Positions 1-11,830 of a stretch of DNA of 64,000 nucleotides are shown piece by piece; the first letter of the stretch is position 1; each line of letters opens with the position of its first letter. A program made the position numbers and the translations under genes. The notes beneath the pieces were generated by a model. It worked only from the letters and a program-made list of their open reading frames with translations. It was not told the origin of the DNA and did not search any database. The stretch is from assembly GCA_930367215.1 (NCBI GenBank), contig OV884059.1, positions 159,400,511 to 159,464,510 of the forward strand, in the 5' to 3' direction. This DNA is from Pollenia angustigena. Its lineage: Eukaryota > Arthropoda > Insecta > Diptera > Polleniidae.

Positions 1-3000
1 TATTCAGCTTCCATCGAACTTAACGCCACTGCGTTCTGTTTTTTGGATTCCCAAGATATCGGACCATCTGCGAAAAATAGAACAAAACCACTTTAAGATT
101 TACGATCAATTATATTTGATCCCCAATCAGCATCAGAATAGCACATTAATCCAATTCCGTTTTTAGTATAACTCAGCGAAAAATCTTTAAAGTTTAAATA
201 ACGAAGTACATGTTTTGCTGCTACGAAATGTTCATTATGCGGATGAGAGTTAAACTGAGCTAAGTTTGAAATTGTGTGAGCGATATCAGGTCTAGAAATT
301 GTAGCTAAATACATTAAACTTCCAATTAGAGATTGGTACTTCTTCACATCTGTCATCTCATCACAATTTTCTTTTTCACATTTAGATAAAATCGTGCCAG
401 CAGCAAAAGGTGTTTTGGCTGGTTTACAGTCTTGCATATTCCATTGTTCAAGTAGTTCCTTCACAAAATGTTTCTGAGTAATTTGGATGTCTCCTCTAGA
501 ATTATTTCTTTCTATTTCCATACCGAGATAATAATTTGCAGGACCACGATCCACAATTTCAACATGCATTTTTAAATTTTCCAGTATTTTTTCCATACTT
601 TTGCTGCAAGAACAAGCTAACAATTAATCATCAACATATAGTGCTATAATGTTAATTTCAGTTTTATTACGTGATATAAATACACAACTATCGGTTTTAC
701 ATTGAGTAAATCCCATTTTCAATAAAATTTCATTAATTTTGTGATTCCATTGTCTACCAGCTTGTTTCAGACCATATAAAGATTTTTTTAATTTACATAC
801 CCTATTTTCTTGACCTTTTCTAATAAATTTTTGAGGTTGCTTCATATATACTTCCTCCGTTAAGTCTCCATTTAAATAAGCAGCTACAACGTCAACATGT
901 TTTACAAGTAAATTGTACTTTACCGCTAAAGATAATATTAGACGAATTGTAGGATGTCGTATTACTGGTGCATATGTTTCACTATAATCTTGATTATATT
1001 GTTGAAAACATCCTTGAGCAACTAATCGTGCTTTGTATTTCTCAATAGTACCATCCGCTAAACGTTTCTTAGTAAAAATCCATTTACTACCAATCACGTT
1101 TTTATCTTTGGGGTTTTCGACAAGCTCCCACGTTCCATTTTTTATTAAAGATTCATATTCTTTATTCATAGCCTCTTCCCATTTTTTGGACTCTTTACTA
1201 TTAATCGCTTCTTTTACGCTTATTGGCTCAAAATTAAAATCTTCAATTGCATTTAACTCTTCATTTTCAGTTCTATATATCTTACGAGGTCTACCTGGTT
1301 TTCCAGTTTTAAGTGTAGTTGGCCTACCTCTTTTACGTTTTCCATTTGCATTTGAAACTGTTACATAAGTACAATTTTCATCAGAATCATCAAAACCAAG
1401 AAATTCCGATCCATCTTCGTCACTTACAACAAACGATTCTTCCAATTGATTTTCTTCAATACTCGTATTTTGAGTTGATTCTATTTCCTCTCCAGATATA
1501 AGATTTTCATTATTTTGACTTGAATATTGAAATATATTTTGATTATTACTTAAAGTTGAATAATCAATAAAATCATAAAAATCATCATTATTTTCGTTAC
1601 TATTGTTTTCGCAAACGCTATCATTTATAAATTGATTTTCAAAAAATTTACATTTCTTTCAATAACTAACATTTTAGTTTTGGTATTATATAAACGGTAA
1701 CCTTTTGTATTAGGTTCGTAACCGACAAATGAAAATATGTTACCTTTTGGATCTAGTTTGGATCGACCTGGTTTCTTACTCAATACAACAGCTTTGCTTC
1801 CAAATATTTTAAAATAGGAAACGCAAGGTTTTCTTCCGGTCCATCTTTCATAGGGTGTAATATTTTCTAATACCTTTGTTGGTGATCGATTTTTAATGTA
1901 GACACTTGTATTTATAGCTTCTGCCCACAAATATTTTGGTAATTTAGAATCTTGAAGCATACACCGAGTCATTTCCATCAAAGTTCTATTCGCTCTTTCA
2001 GAAACTCCGTTCTGTTGTGGTGTATAACTTACTGTAGTTTCATGTACTATGTATACCATTTTTCTTTAAAAAATCATTCAAATTTCTATTAACATACTCA
2101 CGACCATTATCGCTTCTTAAACGTTTTAATTTGCAACCAGTTTGTTTTTCTGCCATTGCAACATAGTCCTTGAAAACATTAAAGGCATCAGATTTATTCT
2201 TTATAATATAAACTGTGATGTAACGTGAGTAATCATCTATAAACGTAATAAAATAAGCCGCTTCACCTACAGATCTGATTCTCATTGGTCCACAAATATC
2301 GGTATGTACCAAATCAAGTAAATTTTTTGATACTGTGGTTCCAATTTGTTTAAACGGTTTTGCACTAATTTTGCACATTGAACATGTTATACAATCAAAA
2401 TTATTTGGTATATTACCTTTTAAACCACGAACCATTTCATTTCTTTCCAATTTCTTAAGATCTGTAATATTTAGATGACCGAAACGCTTGTGCCACAAAT
2501 ATTTCTTCGTATTCTCTTCATTTAACATTAAATGTTCCATATGACTTGATTTTATTTTATAAATGCCATTTGACGCCGATGTTTTAAATTGAAATTCGTC
2601 GTTCTTGAACATTTCTACCTTATTTTTAGAAAACGTAATTGAAAATCCTTTTTCAGACATCTTGCTTATTGAATTGAATTTGACTTCATATCTGGTATAT
2701 ACAAAACATCTTTTAAAATATAATATTTATTAAAAAATTTTACTTTTACTTCCCCTATTCCACTAACTTTAAATGTATCGCCAGAAGCAAGTATAACATT
2801 GCTATCGTTTTCTTTCATACCTGTGAACGCATTTTTATTTCCACAAACATGTGACGATGCACCACTATCCAAAATCCATTCATTCTGGTCTTGATCATTC
2901 ATACATGAGTTAATGACAAGCATAGCACAATTAACATTACTAGGATCGCCCGGTGGCCGAAATTCGACCACTTCACATTTACTTTTGAGAGAACCTGTAC

Positions 3001-3022
3001 GTTGTACAATAAAATCGTACAC
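1..3022 (-). pseudogene. Copia A pol: protease, integrase, RT, RNase H (broken)
   Basis: Protease shows WILDSGASSHVCG (active-site D-S-G) near 2870. The integrase part starts with a GAG-pre-integrase segment (LWHKRFGHLN, C-X2-C pair) near 2500, followed by catalytic segments LVHTDICGP and RSDNGREY, then TPQQNGVSERANRTL with the glutamate. The RT carries FTKKRLADGTIEKYKARLVAQG and the YVDD catalytic motif near 625-640. RNase H ends at the window edge with a MEAEY-like segment. Breaks: frame shifts near 2045, 1640 and 2666, and a TAA stop immediately after YVDD (about 622-624). Family identity is certain; activity is excluded. Confidence 0.9.
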
Positions 3023-3342
3023 ATTTTAAGAGAACGGCTAAATTCACTATTCACCTATCTTTGTACGTGTGTCTATAGGATAAATTAAAATGCTTTTTAA
3101 ACACTTTTATTCCAAAAATTTAGAAAAAAAATATATTGTGCATATCCCCGTAATTTATTTATAAGATTTTCATGAAATGTTATCAAAGTAAAAAATAGAA
3201 ACACAGATCTTCGTTAAAAGTCATTAAAAAAGTTTCCGACTTTTATTTTTCTAAACGACGTTTTTGCGCGACTTCATTTTTTAAAATGTATAAGGTAACC
3301 CTGTCCTAATACGTTTATACATGTGTGTTTGCAAGTGCAAAA

Positions 3343-4027
3343 CAGTGATGTTAACCGTACGGTAATTACCCTTTTTTACGGTAATTTTAAGCCCCAAAAG
3401 GTAGCAAGGTAATTTCATTTAAAGAACGGTAATATCAAGATTTGGGTTTTTGATATTCATACACATACATATGAAGGCTTTATGATCCTAACTTTTGAGA
3501 TGCGATTTTCATGAATGTAATACAAAAAGTTAAAAATGTTATGTTTCTGCAAATGCTTAGGTTACAGTGATAAGTGTAAAATATGAAAAATTAAATAACT
3601 CATTGTATATAATTAATTGTATTTTTAACTTTTTGGTTGTTTCAAAATCAACAATTGTTTAAGCATTTAAAATAGCCGTAATGTGATGCATTTAACTATA
3701 GTTATTATTAACAATTTTCAGTAAAAGCAAAAATATAACATATTCATTTTGTATTAAAGGCATATATAAAGGAATTTTAAACCAATATTTTCATTATAAG
3801 AAGATGATAAAATAGCACTATATCTTACAGCGGGTAGATATGAATATTGCGTGTCAATATTTTGGTTTAAAATGTATATCAAAACAAAGCTTTTCATGAA
3901 AATTTTTCATAAAACATATTTAAAATTTTAATAAATTAAAAAACCTTTGCGTACGGTAATTTCTTCTCAGAAAAGGTAATTTTAAGAGGGCCGTACGGTA
4001 ATGAAAAAATAAAAGTTAACATCACTG
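3343..4027. mobile_element. hAT-type MITE, 685 bp, TSD GTGCAAAA
   Basis: Terminal inverted repeats CAGTGATGTTAAC (left) and GTTAACATCACTG (right) are flanked by a perfect 8-bp direct repeat GTGCAAAA (3335-3342 and 4028-4035), the target-site signature of hAT transposons. Subterminal copies of CCGTACGGTAAT and GGTAATTTTAAG occur near both ends. No coding capacity is seen, so it needs a transposase in trans. Confidence 0.9.
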
Positions 4028-4035
4028 GTGCAAAA

Positions 4036-4192
4036 TGAAAACAAAAACATTTTGGGAGAACAACATAGAGCATAACCGTCGTTTATACATGTGTGCACAT
4101 GTGTGTTTGCCAGTATAATGCAAGAAAAAACCCCATTTTGGGAGAATAACAAAACACACAACTTCTTTTTATGCATGTATGTGCGTGTGTTT
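4036..4192. repeat. About 78-bp tandem repeat units (minisatellite)
   Basis: Two adjacent units each run from CATTTTGGGAGAAnAACA through TTTATACATGTGTG or TTTATGCATGTATG to GTGTGTTTGC or GTGTGTTT. A fragment of a further unit (ACGTTTATACATGTGTG) precedes the MITE at 3310. The array was interrupted first or second by the MITE and by the hAT element, both of which inserted at its GTG-rich ends. Confidence 0.65.
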
Positions 4193-6562
4193 TAGACTTG
4201 CCAGATATGAAATCCATAAAAACAGTACATTGAGAAAAAAACGGCAGTACATTAATGTAAAAAAAGTACAATTTTTTTTTATTCTATTAACTTAAAATTC
4301 AGTACAGAAAATTAATAATAAATTAACTAAAACAAACAAAAAATAACATTCAATGCATAAGAATTCAAAAAGGACACAAAATAAGAAATCTTTAATTTTA
4401 TTTTAAACATATTTATGTACATTGTAAATCTTAAAATTGATCACTTTTTCAAATTTTATTTTTAAAACAAAAAAAAAAACTTTGTTCATTTTCATTTTGC
4501 AAAATAATAAATTCATTTTTAAGTTTAATATCACGTACATATAATTTGAATAATTTAATTATTCTTATTAAACAATTAAATTATTGTAAATTCAAAAAAA
4601 TTACAAGTATTTATCACTTTTTTGTACTTCGTTAACAATGCCATTTTTAAATTTTTCTGTTTTTAAAAAATTGAAAAACTCATTACAAGTGTATTCAAAA
4701 TTAGTTTTTATTATTAATTCACTCTCTAAGTTTTCAATTAAAAGTTTACTTCGCTCTTTTCTCCAAGAAGAAAGCATTAAACTAGATATTCTTTCAGTTG
4801 CTGCATTTGAATGAGGAAGTGAAAATACGAACATACATATATTTTCGAAATTGGGGAAAGACCCACTTTGTAGGAATTCTTTCCTTTCAATTTTCTTTTT
4901 CAATTTTGTCAGCAAAAGCTTTTAATGATACGAATTCATCAAAAAGCATATCCAAGTCAATGTTTTTTATAAAAAATAATTTTATTACTTCTACGAAATC
5001 ATGAAATGAAATGTTAGAATTAAGGTTAAAAATGGCAAGACTGAAGCGTTGTTGTATATAAACTCTTATATACGATAGAAACTCATCTGCACGCTTATTA
5101 AAAAGGCAATTATCGTTTTCATTGTCGCAGTTGTTGCAAATACGTTCGGCTAAAAAACATAAAATTTTTCATTCTGCTGTTGTTCAAATTTGTCGCAAAG
5201 CTGCTTTACTATCTGGAACATATCAATTATTATTAAGCTGTCATTCTCATCTAATTTTTTAATAGCGCATAATACAGTATTTCCTACGTTGTGTACAAAT
5301 CCAAGGTAGGCTTCAGCAAGTTCGTTTTCAAAAAATTGGCTTAAAGCCGGTGAACAACAGTTTTGAGACAAAAGTAAGCTTTTACGGCTGGATAATTTTT
5401 TTAAAATCTTTCCACTGCAGGCGTGAGAGTAAGCCATCGAGTTGGTACATGACGTAGCATTTCAGACCATTCCAAATCGCAAAATTCAAACATTTCTTTC
5501 AGATTTGCAGTCTTTTTAGTTGATGTCGAAAATTCATTAAAAACTTTTATCACAATATTCTCTAAATCAAATTTTAATACTTTTAAACCATTTTTAAATG
5601 CGTTATTTAGAACATGACAAAGGCATCCAATACCGATAATATTAGGATTGCTTTTTTTAAGCTCAACGAATACACTTTTATTAAATCCAAAATTTACATT
5701 GGCATTGTATGCGCAAAAACTTGTTACGTTTGTTAAACTTAGATTTCGGTCATTCAGTTTTGATTTTATTGAATTTGCTATATCAATTGACATTTCAGAG
5801 TCAGAGTTGTAGAAACTTAATAGATTTGTACATATTCCATTTTGTTTATTAAAATATCTTAAAACGATTGGAAACGTTTTAATATATCCTTTATTGGGAG
5901 CGTCGGTGGATATTGAGAATGGATGTGAATTTTCCAAATCCTTAAATAGGGATTCTATTGAATACTTGGCTAGAACATTTTGCACGATTTTACACATTTT
6001 AGTTTTACCGCAAGTAAAATTTGAGGCCACTTCTGAGTCCGTAAATATATGCTTAATAAGTTTGCTAGTGCAATCTGACGATTTGTAACTATGACTGTGC
6101 ATCACTGTATGATAAGCAAATACGGCTTCTGCTGCTGCACTAGAACTTCTTGAGCTTTCTGTTTGCTTACTTAGATTCCGATTAAAAAAGTCACCTACAG
6201 ATTTTTGTTGGCTGCTTTCATTGTTTCGAATATGTTTAGTTGTTTTCATATGACGCTTAACATCCGATAAACCCCCATAGGCAATAGAAAAATATAACCC
6301 ACAAGCAGTGCATTTAGCCATTGTATCCATGTTTCCCCTAGCTATCCAATTAAAATCCTTCTTCCAACTGTCTTTAAATTTGTTCTTTCGTCGAGTAAGA
6401 ATTTTTACTTTTTTTAGTGGCGTTTGTGAAAAAAGTACAAAAAGAAGTACAAAAGCTAAAAAAAAGTACAATTGCGTACTTCTTTAATGGTTATGCAGAA
6501 AGCAGTACAAACATTAAAAAAAAGTACGCGTACTGCTGAAAACAGTACGTCTGGCAAGCCTA
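4193..6562 (-). mobile_element. hAT transposon, full length, 2370 bp, TSD GTGTGTTT
   Basis: Ends are TAGACTTGCCAGA (left) and TCTGGCAAGCCTA (right), 12 of 13 bases complementary, flanked by a perfect 8-bp duplication GTGTGTTT (4185-4192, 6563-6570). Both subterminal regions are dense in AGTAC/GTAC motifs, three or more on the left and about eight on the right, which fits the multiple transposase-binding sites known in hAT ends. The transposase inside is broken, so it is a complete but non-autonomous fossil. Confidence 0.93.
4601..6471 (-). pseudogene. hAT transposase (BED finger, RNase H core, hATC)
   Basis: The N-terminal finger is C-X2-C-X15-H-X5-H (CTACGLYFS...HMKTTKH, residues about 55-80). 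The core has FSISTDAPN with the first catalytic aspartate, then AYNANVNFG where the family normally has an aspartate second in this motif; tyrosine here suggests loss of the second catalytic residue. C-X-C-H (GCLCHVLNNAF) and RWLTL are the usual insertion-domain landmarks. The C-terminal dimerisation segment PHSNAATERISSLM is at about 4780-4830. The frame shifts near 5400-5440 and is interrupted between 5150 and 4915. Closest subgroup not determined. Confidence 0.88.
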
Positions 6563-6679
6563 GTGTGTTTGCAAACAAATTTAAAACGCTTTTAAAACCA
6601 TTTAATCCTCAAAATTTAGAAAAAAAATTTATATTGTGCATTTCTACACAAAAATACCTTTAAAACGATATATGTTTCA

Positions 6680-7489
6680 TTAAAATCGGTGGACGTTAAG
6701 ATACTTAAAAATCAACGATAAAAAAATTGCTTCCGTATTTACATATATGTAAGATGTAAGATTAGCTTTATTCTTTGAAAAACACTGTGATTTGATGTGT
6801 CCCTTTTTACCACATTCAAAACATTTTAAATTCTTGTTTTTATTAAAATTATTTGATGCATTTTTGTTGAAATTTTTATTCTTGTTTTTAATTGCACATA
6901 CTTGATCCTTACCAATACACACGTTCTCATTTCTGCGTTGCTCTTCTTCTAAAATTTTATTTTTTAGTTGTTCCAGACTGGGCAAGGACTCTCTGCTTTC
7001 AATCGCAACTACAAAATTTTCTAATTCTGGTGGTAAACTGCACAATAGAAATATTGATAATAATTCATCTGGAAAATTGATTTCAACATTTTTTAAATCT
7101 TCAGCTATGGAACAAAATTTAATAATTTGGGAACCATATTTTTCATCAGATGTAAATTTAAATCGTACAAACTGTTTAAATAAATTTACTTTCCTTGTAG
7201 GGTATTTTGCCCTATAAATATTTTCTAATTTACTCCAGGCATCCTTTGCAGACTTACAATCCTTTATATGTAGTAGCTCAGAACTTCTCACCGCTAATGT
7301 AATTGTTGCTAGGGCCTTTCTATCCCTTATTTTCCATGCAACCTTTTCTTGCTGACTTGCTGTTTCGCTCAGGATTGTTTCTAGTACATCCCAAAGATCT
7401 TGAGTAATTAATAAGCTTTGCATTTGTATGCACCATGATGTATAATTCTCCGGATTTAATTTTTCAATTTGATAATTTGAGTTTGCCAT
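6680..7489 (-). pseudogene. Copia A gag (nucleocapsid)
   Basis: The frame opens with MANSNYQIEKLNPENYTSW, the usual start of copia-type Gag (UBN2-like domain: LN..NY..W...M..LL). Near residues 223-236 there is a CCHC zinc knuckle, CFECGKKGHIKSQC (C-X2-C-X4-H-X4-C), which binds genomic RNA in the virus-like particle. After about residue 245 the frame runs into unrelated sequence and stops, because gag is severed from protease by the inserted block. The start is chosen for its position just after the LTR and primer-binding site. Confidence 0.85.
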
Positions 7490-7580
7490 TTCTATTTTTC
7501 GCTTACGGTGACCGATAAACTTTTTATATAAACGAATTAATGCACAGAATTTTTTATCGTTATTCTGGGCCCATAACCAA

Positions 7581-7777
7581 TGTTAATAATAAACCCACGA
7601 TAATATTTAGTTTTTATCTTTTATTATAAAACGTTATAAAACTTAAGGGTTGAAAACTTATGACAAACTGGGAAAAAATATTTTTTCAACTACAATTTAT
7701 AAAACAAATTTCTCAAACTAATTCGATAAAGTATTTACATTGAAACTAAAGTAGAATTGAACAAAGTACTTCCAACA
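7581..7777 (-). repeat. 5' LTR of copia element A
   Basis: Read on the minus strand it starts TGTTGGAAGTACTTTG and ends TTATTATTAACA, giving TG...CA boundaries. It lies immediately upstream of the primer-binding site and gag. The start resembles the TGTTGGAATA start of Drosophila copia LTRs. The partner LTR is outside the window, so LTR divergence cannot be read. Confidence 0.75.
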
Positions 7778-7835
7778 ATATATTTACCTATTACCATTTA
7801 CAAATATGGTGAAGTCCAGTCAGCAAAAACAATTT

Positions 7836-10490
7836 CTAGCCTAAATGATTTAAAATTGACTTATTGTAAGCCCTGCAAGAAAGACAAAACATTTTATACT
7901 CAAGAGACAATTTATTCCACACTCTTGATAATCTAACAATAAAGGAATGTTCATAATAATTTGAAGAAATTTTGTTGATAATAAGTTGCTTATTGCGATC
8001 AGATCTAGAAAATATGAACTTTTTAACTAAGAATGTTGGAGTTTGTGTTACAATCGTTTTATAGAATAAAGATAATAGTTTATAAGTAACATAATTCTGA
8101 AAAGAACACCCTAAAAATTTTAATACGCTAGGAGAAATATGTTCCCTCCTTGGTTTATTATAAACATATCTAACAACGTTATTAACAGAATATTCAATTC
8201 TCTTCAAATTACCAGAATTAGTGCCAGTACCGACATCAAAAGGGCATGTGCAATTCTATACTTGACATGTAAGGGCAAGAACAGATTAAGTGCATATAAC
8301 CTTCTTAGGGTAAAACAAATTCTAGAATTGACGCTATTAATATGTGATTCAAAACTAAGTTGACCATCGATTATAATACCAAGCACTCTTAAGGAATTCA
8401 CAAAATTAATTACCCCTCCATATAAGAAAATGTTCAACTCAGAAACATCATTTGAATGCGGACCAATTGAAAGTGCTTTAGTTTTTGTGGTGTTGATCAA
8501 AAAGCAGTTATCATTCATCCATCTTTCAATATTACGCAAAGTGAAATTAGAAGTAGCTTCTAAAACATCAATAAATTCACGATCACAACTGAAGACCAGC
8601 TGTATATCATCAGCAAACAAAAAAGGTTTGCAATAACTTGTATTAATAGTATCAACAAAGTCATTCAAGTATAAAATGAACAGTAACGGTCCCAAAACAG
8701 AGCCCTGAGGCACACCAGAACTCATAGCTCCAACAAATGAACTCTCCTTGTTTAGATTAACAAACTGAGTACGATCAGTCAAATATGATCCAATTAACAT
8801 GCATGCAGTTCTAGAAAATTTAAAATAATCTCTTAATTTTTGAAGCAATCTAAAGTGATCAACCCGATCAAATGCCTTAGATAAATCTAAGGATACTAGG
8901 AAACATAATTCTTTTTTATTCAAACATTCTCTTACTGTATCAGTCAATCCCAAAAGTAGCGAGGTTGTGTTATGGCCACATCTACATATATGCATACTGG
9001 CAATCCCTAACAAGTGAAAAACAATTGAATTCAAGTATTTTCAATTTCATAATATTTTCTACAACCCTAGAAAGCTCAGGTACAATACTAATAGGCCTAA
9101 GATTTTCTAGAGCATAACTATTACCATGCTTAGGAATTGGTACTACACGAGCTAGTTTCCAATCCTTTGGAAAAGTAGATGTTGTAAAAATCGTATTAAC
9201 CAAATGTAGAAGAAGTGATGAAATATACGGGTAAATAATTTTTATAAATTTTATAGGAAAACCATCAACTCCATAGAGTTTGATTTAATATTCAACAACG
9301 AACTACATAGTTCAACCTCAGAAATATTACCAAATGAAAACAAACTTTCACCATTAGTATTTTCGGTAAAATCAAATGAACCAATATTACTAACGCCATG
9401 GTTACCAATAAAAGCATGATTAATAAAATTAACATCAACGTATTCACCACTCGAACCATTACCACCAACACAACCCATATCACGTAACTTCTTCCACATC
9501 TGAGAATTATCCACATTCTGAAACCGTTTCATATCATATTTCCTTTTTTCTTTCCTAATAACAGTCTTAACTTTATTTCGATATTTAGTATATATCTTCC
9601 AATTATAATCGGTCGGGTTATCAAAGTAGGCTCTATAAGCTAAATCACGAAGAGACTTAGCAGCAGTTACAACACCACAATTCATACACTCATAATTCAC
9701 CCTTCTCCTAGTAATTGTTCCGGTAGGTACACAGAGAAAAAGTTTATCAATAAGGTTATTTATAACAACAAGCTGTTCATCAACATTGTTTGTAGAAAAA
9801 ACTAGTGATACATCAAATTGAGCAATATGATCCAGAATTTGATTTAAATCAATCCGCCTATAGTCTTTATACACAAATATATAAGAGAATGATGGGATAT
9901 TCCTGGACATTGCATTTGTCCAGAGGAAAAAACTTTAGAAGCATCACTTACCATAAAGTAATCAATGAGGGATGTTGAATTCCTCGCTACATCAAAATGA
10001 GTAGGTATTGAATTATGAACAATGCTTAAAGAAAAACTATTACATAATGAACGCATAATCATTGATTTAGGTAACTCAAAAAGGTTTTCATTGAAATCCC
10101 CCATAATAACAATATTAGAATAACGAGCAAGAATATCACCAGATTGTTCTCCAAAAATTTCAACATAGTGGGGATCATCATCCGGTAAGTAGACTACACC
10201 TACAAGTAAAGGCTCAACATCACCAGTTACCTCAACATAGATAGCTTCACATTCACCATATCTACAAATTCGTCGTACAATTTTGTAACTTAATTTCCTT
10301 GAAATATAAAGACCAACACCCCCACCCCTAGTAGGGCGGTCACTCCTACAAAGATTATACCCTGGTATTTGGACAGACTGATCAAGTATAGTTTTACCAA
10401 ACCAAGTTTCAGTAACTCCAACTAAATCTAAAAAGAACCCCAGTAGAATACATCCCAATTCATTAATTTTCGGATTCAGGCTCCACCAAT
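7836..10490 (-). pseudogene. Non-LTR retrotransposon ORF2: endonuclease plus reverse transcriptase
   Basis: An apurinic-endonuclease (EEP) domain covers 10470-9900: VGVTETWFG, IVIMGDFNEN, and a late SLIDYFMVSD and ISHHSLI (catalytic Asp/His). The RT covers 9200-8204: SLDLSKAFDRVDH, GVPQGSVLGPLLF and the catalytic FADDIQL. The C-terminal tail (8207-7836) ends FIVRLSRVWNKL. Frames shift near 9900, 9230, 9020 and 8206, so it is dead. The 5' end (endonuclease N-terminus and ORF1) is missing, as expected from target-primed reverse transcription. Jockey/CR1-like by domain order; clade not settled. The copia A LTR starts 58 bp beyond the stop. Confidence 0.9.
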
Positions 10491-11107
10491 TTAATTTTTT
10501 TGTGACAAATTTTTTTGAAAAATCTGTCCGACTTGCAAATGCTTAAATTTTCTTAAAATGATAGTTTCTATGCGAACAAAGTTGCTGAGTCATTTGAGAT
10601 GGCATAATTTTTGTGGGATAGTGTGGCATTGACAACAGATGTTTAAGAAATTTTTTTTGTCGGATAGAATTCCATCAGATTTTCGTGTAACTGAATCGTA
10701 CGATTGTGTAGGATAGTGAATCCCGGCCTTAACACATACGTTTAAAATGTTCTACAACAATTTTCTGCATCCAATTTCAGTAGGGTTTGTAAATTTTTAA
10801 ATTTTAAGGATTAAAGTGTTTGAAAAGCATTTTAATTTACCTTGCAACCACACGCACGTACACACATGTTATAACGTTGGATTTTTTATAGTAAATGTTA
10901 AGTGGTCGTTGCTAGTTTTTCATTAACTTTTCTGATTTATGTCATCTTTCAAATACCCTTATATTTTTATTTTTGCAAAAGTATTTTAAGTTTTTTCAAC
11001 CCATTTATCAATAAATGATGTTTTTGTTTTTTCCACATTAATAATCCGATTCTATAAATATATATCCTTCCAAATTAACATAACCAATTTTATTACGATT
11101 GGAGGTG
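10491..11107. other. Unassigned AT-rich DNA with a dispersed repeat
   Basis: No coding signal. Positions 10790-10870 are an inverted relative of the repeat at 3085-3135 (GTAAATTAAAATGCTTTT on the minus strand, next to a GTGTGTACGTGCGTG stretch). The sequence GTGAATCCCGGCC at 10721-10734 resembles one end of a GGCCGGG-type MITE (compare 12271) but no partner end is found, perhaps removed by the adjacent LINE. Confidence 0.4.
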
Positions 11108-11830
11108 TTATGGTGTATTTAAGAAAAAGGATATATGGCAGGACCTTGAGTCCTTGGTACGATTTAAATGAAAATTTACACACACGTTACTAGTAGTATA
11201 TGTATCAGCATGGCCATTTTTTGTAATTTTGTGGGCATAATTGAAGCTAAAATTACATTTTTCAATTTCAGCACACATGGGAGGTAGGAAGACTTGATAC
11301 CCGTGCCTTTTATCCTCACGGCAGATTGATAAGGACACCAGCCCTATACTCTTTTGAGCAGCGTCTGGGCTGACGGCTGCATCCAATTGCTTTTTCCAGG
11401 GATAGGACCTTCCCAGCAGGGTACTGACATGGCCGTAAATTTTTTCAAATTTTGCGACGCTTTGTCGGTGCCATCTCAGAAGGTACCTATCCCCCGCAGC
11501 AACCGTTAAAGGATCTCTCTTCGCCATCTTATCCAGATATGCCATGTTTCCTTGTCCCGTTTTGCGCCTTCATGTGTTAATACCACACGATGGGGCGCTT
11601 GGAATCTGCTCCACGGCGCCCTGCCGAACAAGTTGTGGAAAATCTTATCCCGAGTGTCCCCCCTGATGTCCCCTGGCCTGTGAGCAGATATACTTCTAAT
11701 TTCATGCTCCTCGTCAGAGAACGGAGTAAACCTCTCCAGCCCGGTTTCACAACAGGAGTCACTCGACTGTCGCACAAGACCATCCTCATATAAATCGGTC
11801 AGTACTTGTCGCTCCTGTTCCATAACACTA
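11108..11830 (-). pseudogene. Unrecognised GC-rich coding relic
   Basis: Two overlapping open frames (about 105 aa from 11823 and 145 aa from 11545) are much richer in G+C than their surroundings and look like one gene with a frameshift near 11510-11550 (AKRDKETWHIW in one frame meets AYLDKMAKRDPL in the other). They contain charged, Trp-rich segments (GDRYLLRWHRQSVAKFEKIYG). I recognise no domain. The GC-rich stretch continues to 12148, is cut there by the gypsy element, and resumes at 32490-32745, so it predates that insertion. It may belong to an older retroelement or be a gene fragment. Confidence 0.4.

Larger units (their letters stand above)
3055..6745. other. Composite insertion block splitting copia A
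   Basis: Copia coding ends on both sides, so roughly these bases are foreign to it. The left flank (3085-3135: TAAATTAAAATGCTTTTTAA then AAACACTTTTATTCCAAAAA) and the right flank (6583-6645) are related direct copies ending TATATTGTGCAT or TTATATTGTGCAT. A third related copy lies inverted at 10790-10845. Between them are GTGTGTTTGC-containing repeat units, a MITE and a hAT element. The tandem units plus dispersed ends suggest a Helentron/DINE-type element, but no terminal hairpin or CTAG end was proven. Exact edges are uncertain by tens of bases. Confidence 0.45.
1..7777 (-). mobile_element. Copia-type LTR retrotransposon A (3' part outside window)
   Basis: Ty1/copia order gag, protease, integrase, reverse transcriptase, RNase H is read right to left. 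The 5' LTR (7581-7777) is followed inward by a GGTTATGGGCCC primer-binding site (about 7567-7578 on plus). The same site follows the LTR of a second copia element at 17266, which supports priming by an internal part of initiator tRNA-Met as in Drosophila copia (known for the family). The RNase H end and 3' LTR lie left of position 1. The body is split between gag and protease by a block of other repeats at about 3055-6745. All genes carry stops or frameshifts, so the copy is inactive. Confidence 0.88.

Noticed and set aside
10500..10740. Complete GGCCGGG-type MITE next to the LINE
   Set aside because: Only the right end (GTGAATCCCGGCC) is convincing; the LINE GGATTCAGG at the other side does not match it as an inverted repeat.
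11506..11823. Possible intact host gene on the minus strand
   Set aside because: Two frames overlap with a shift, there is no recognised domain, no credible start context or splice structure, and the region is cut by the gypsy.
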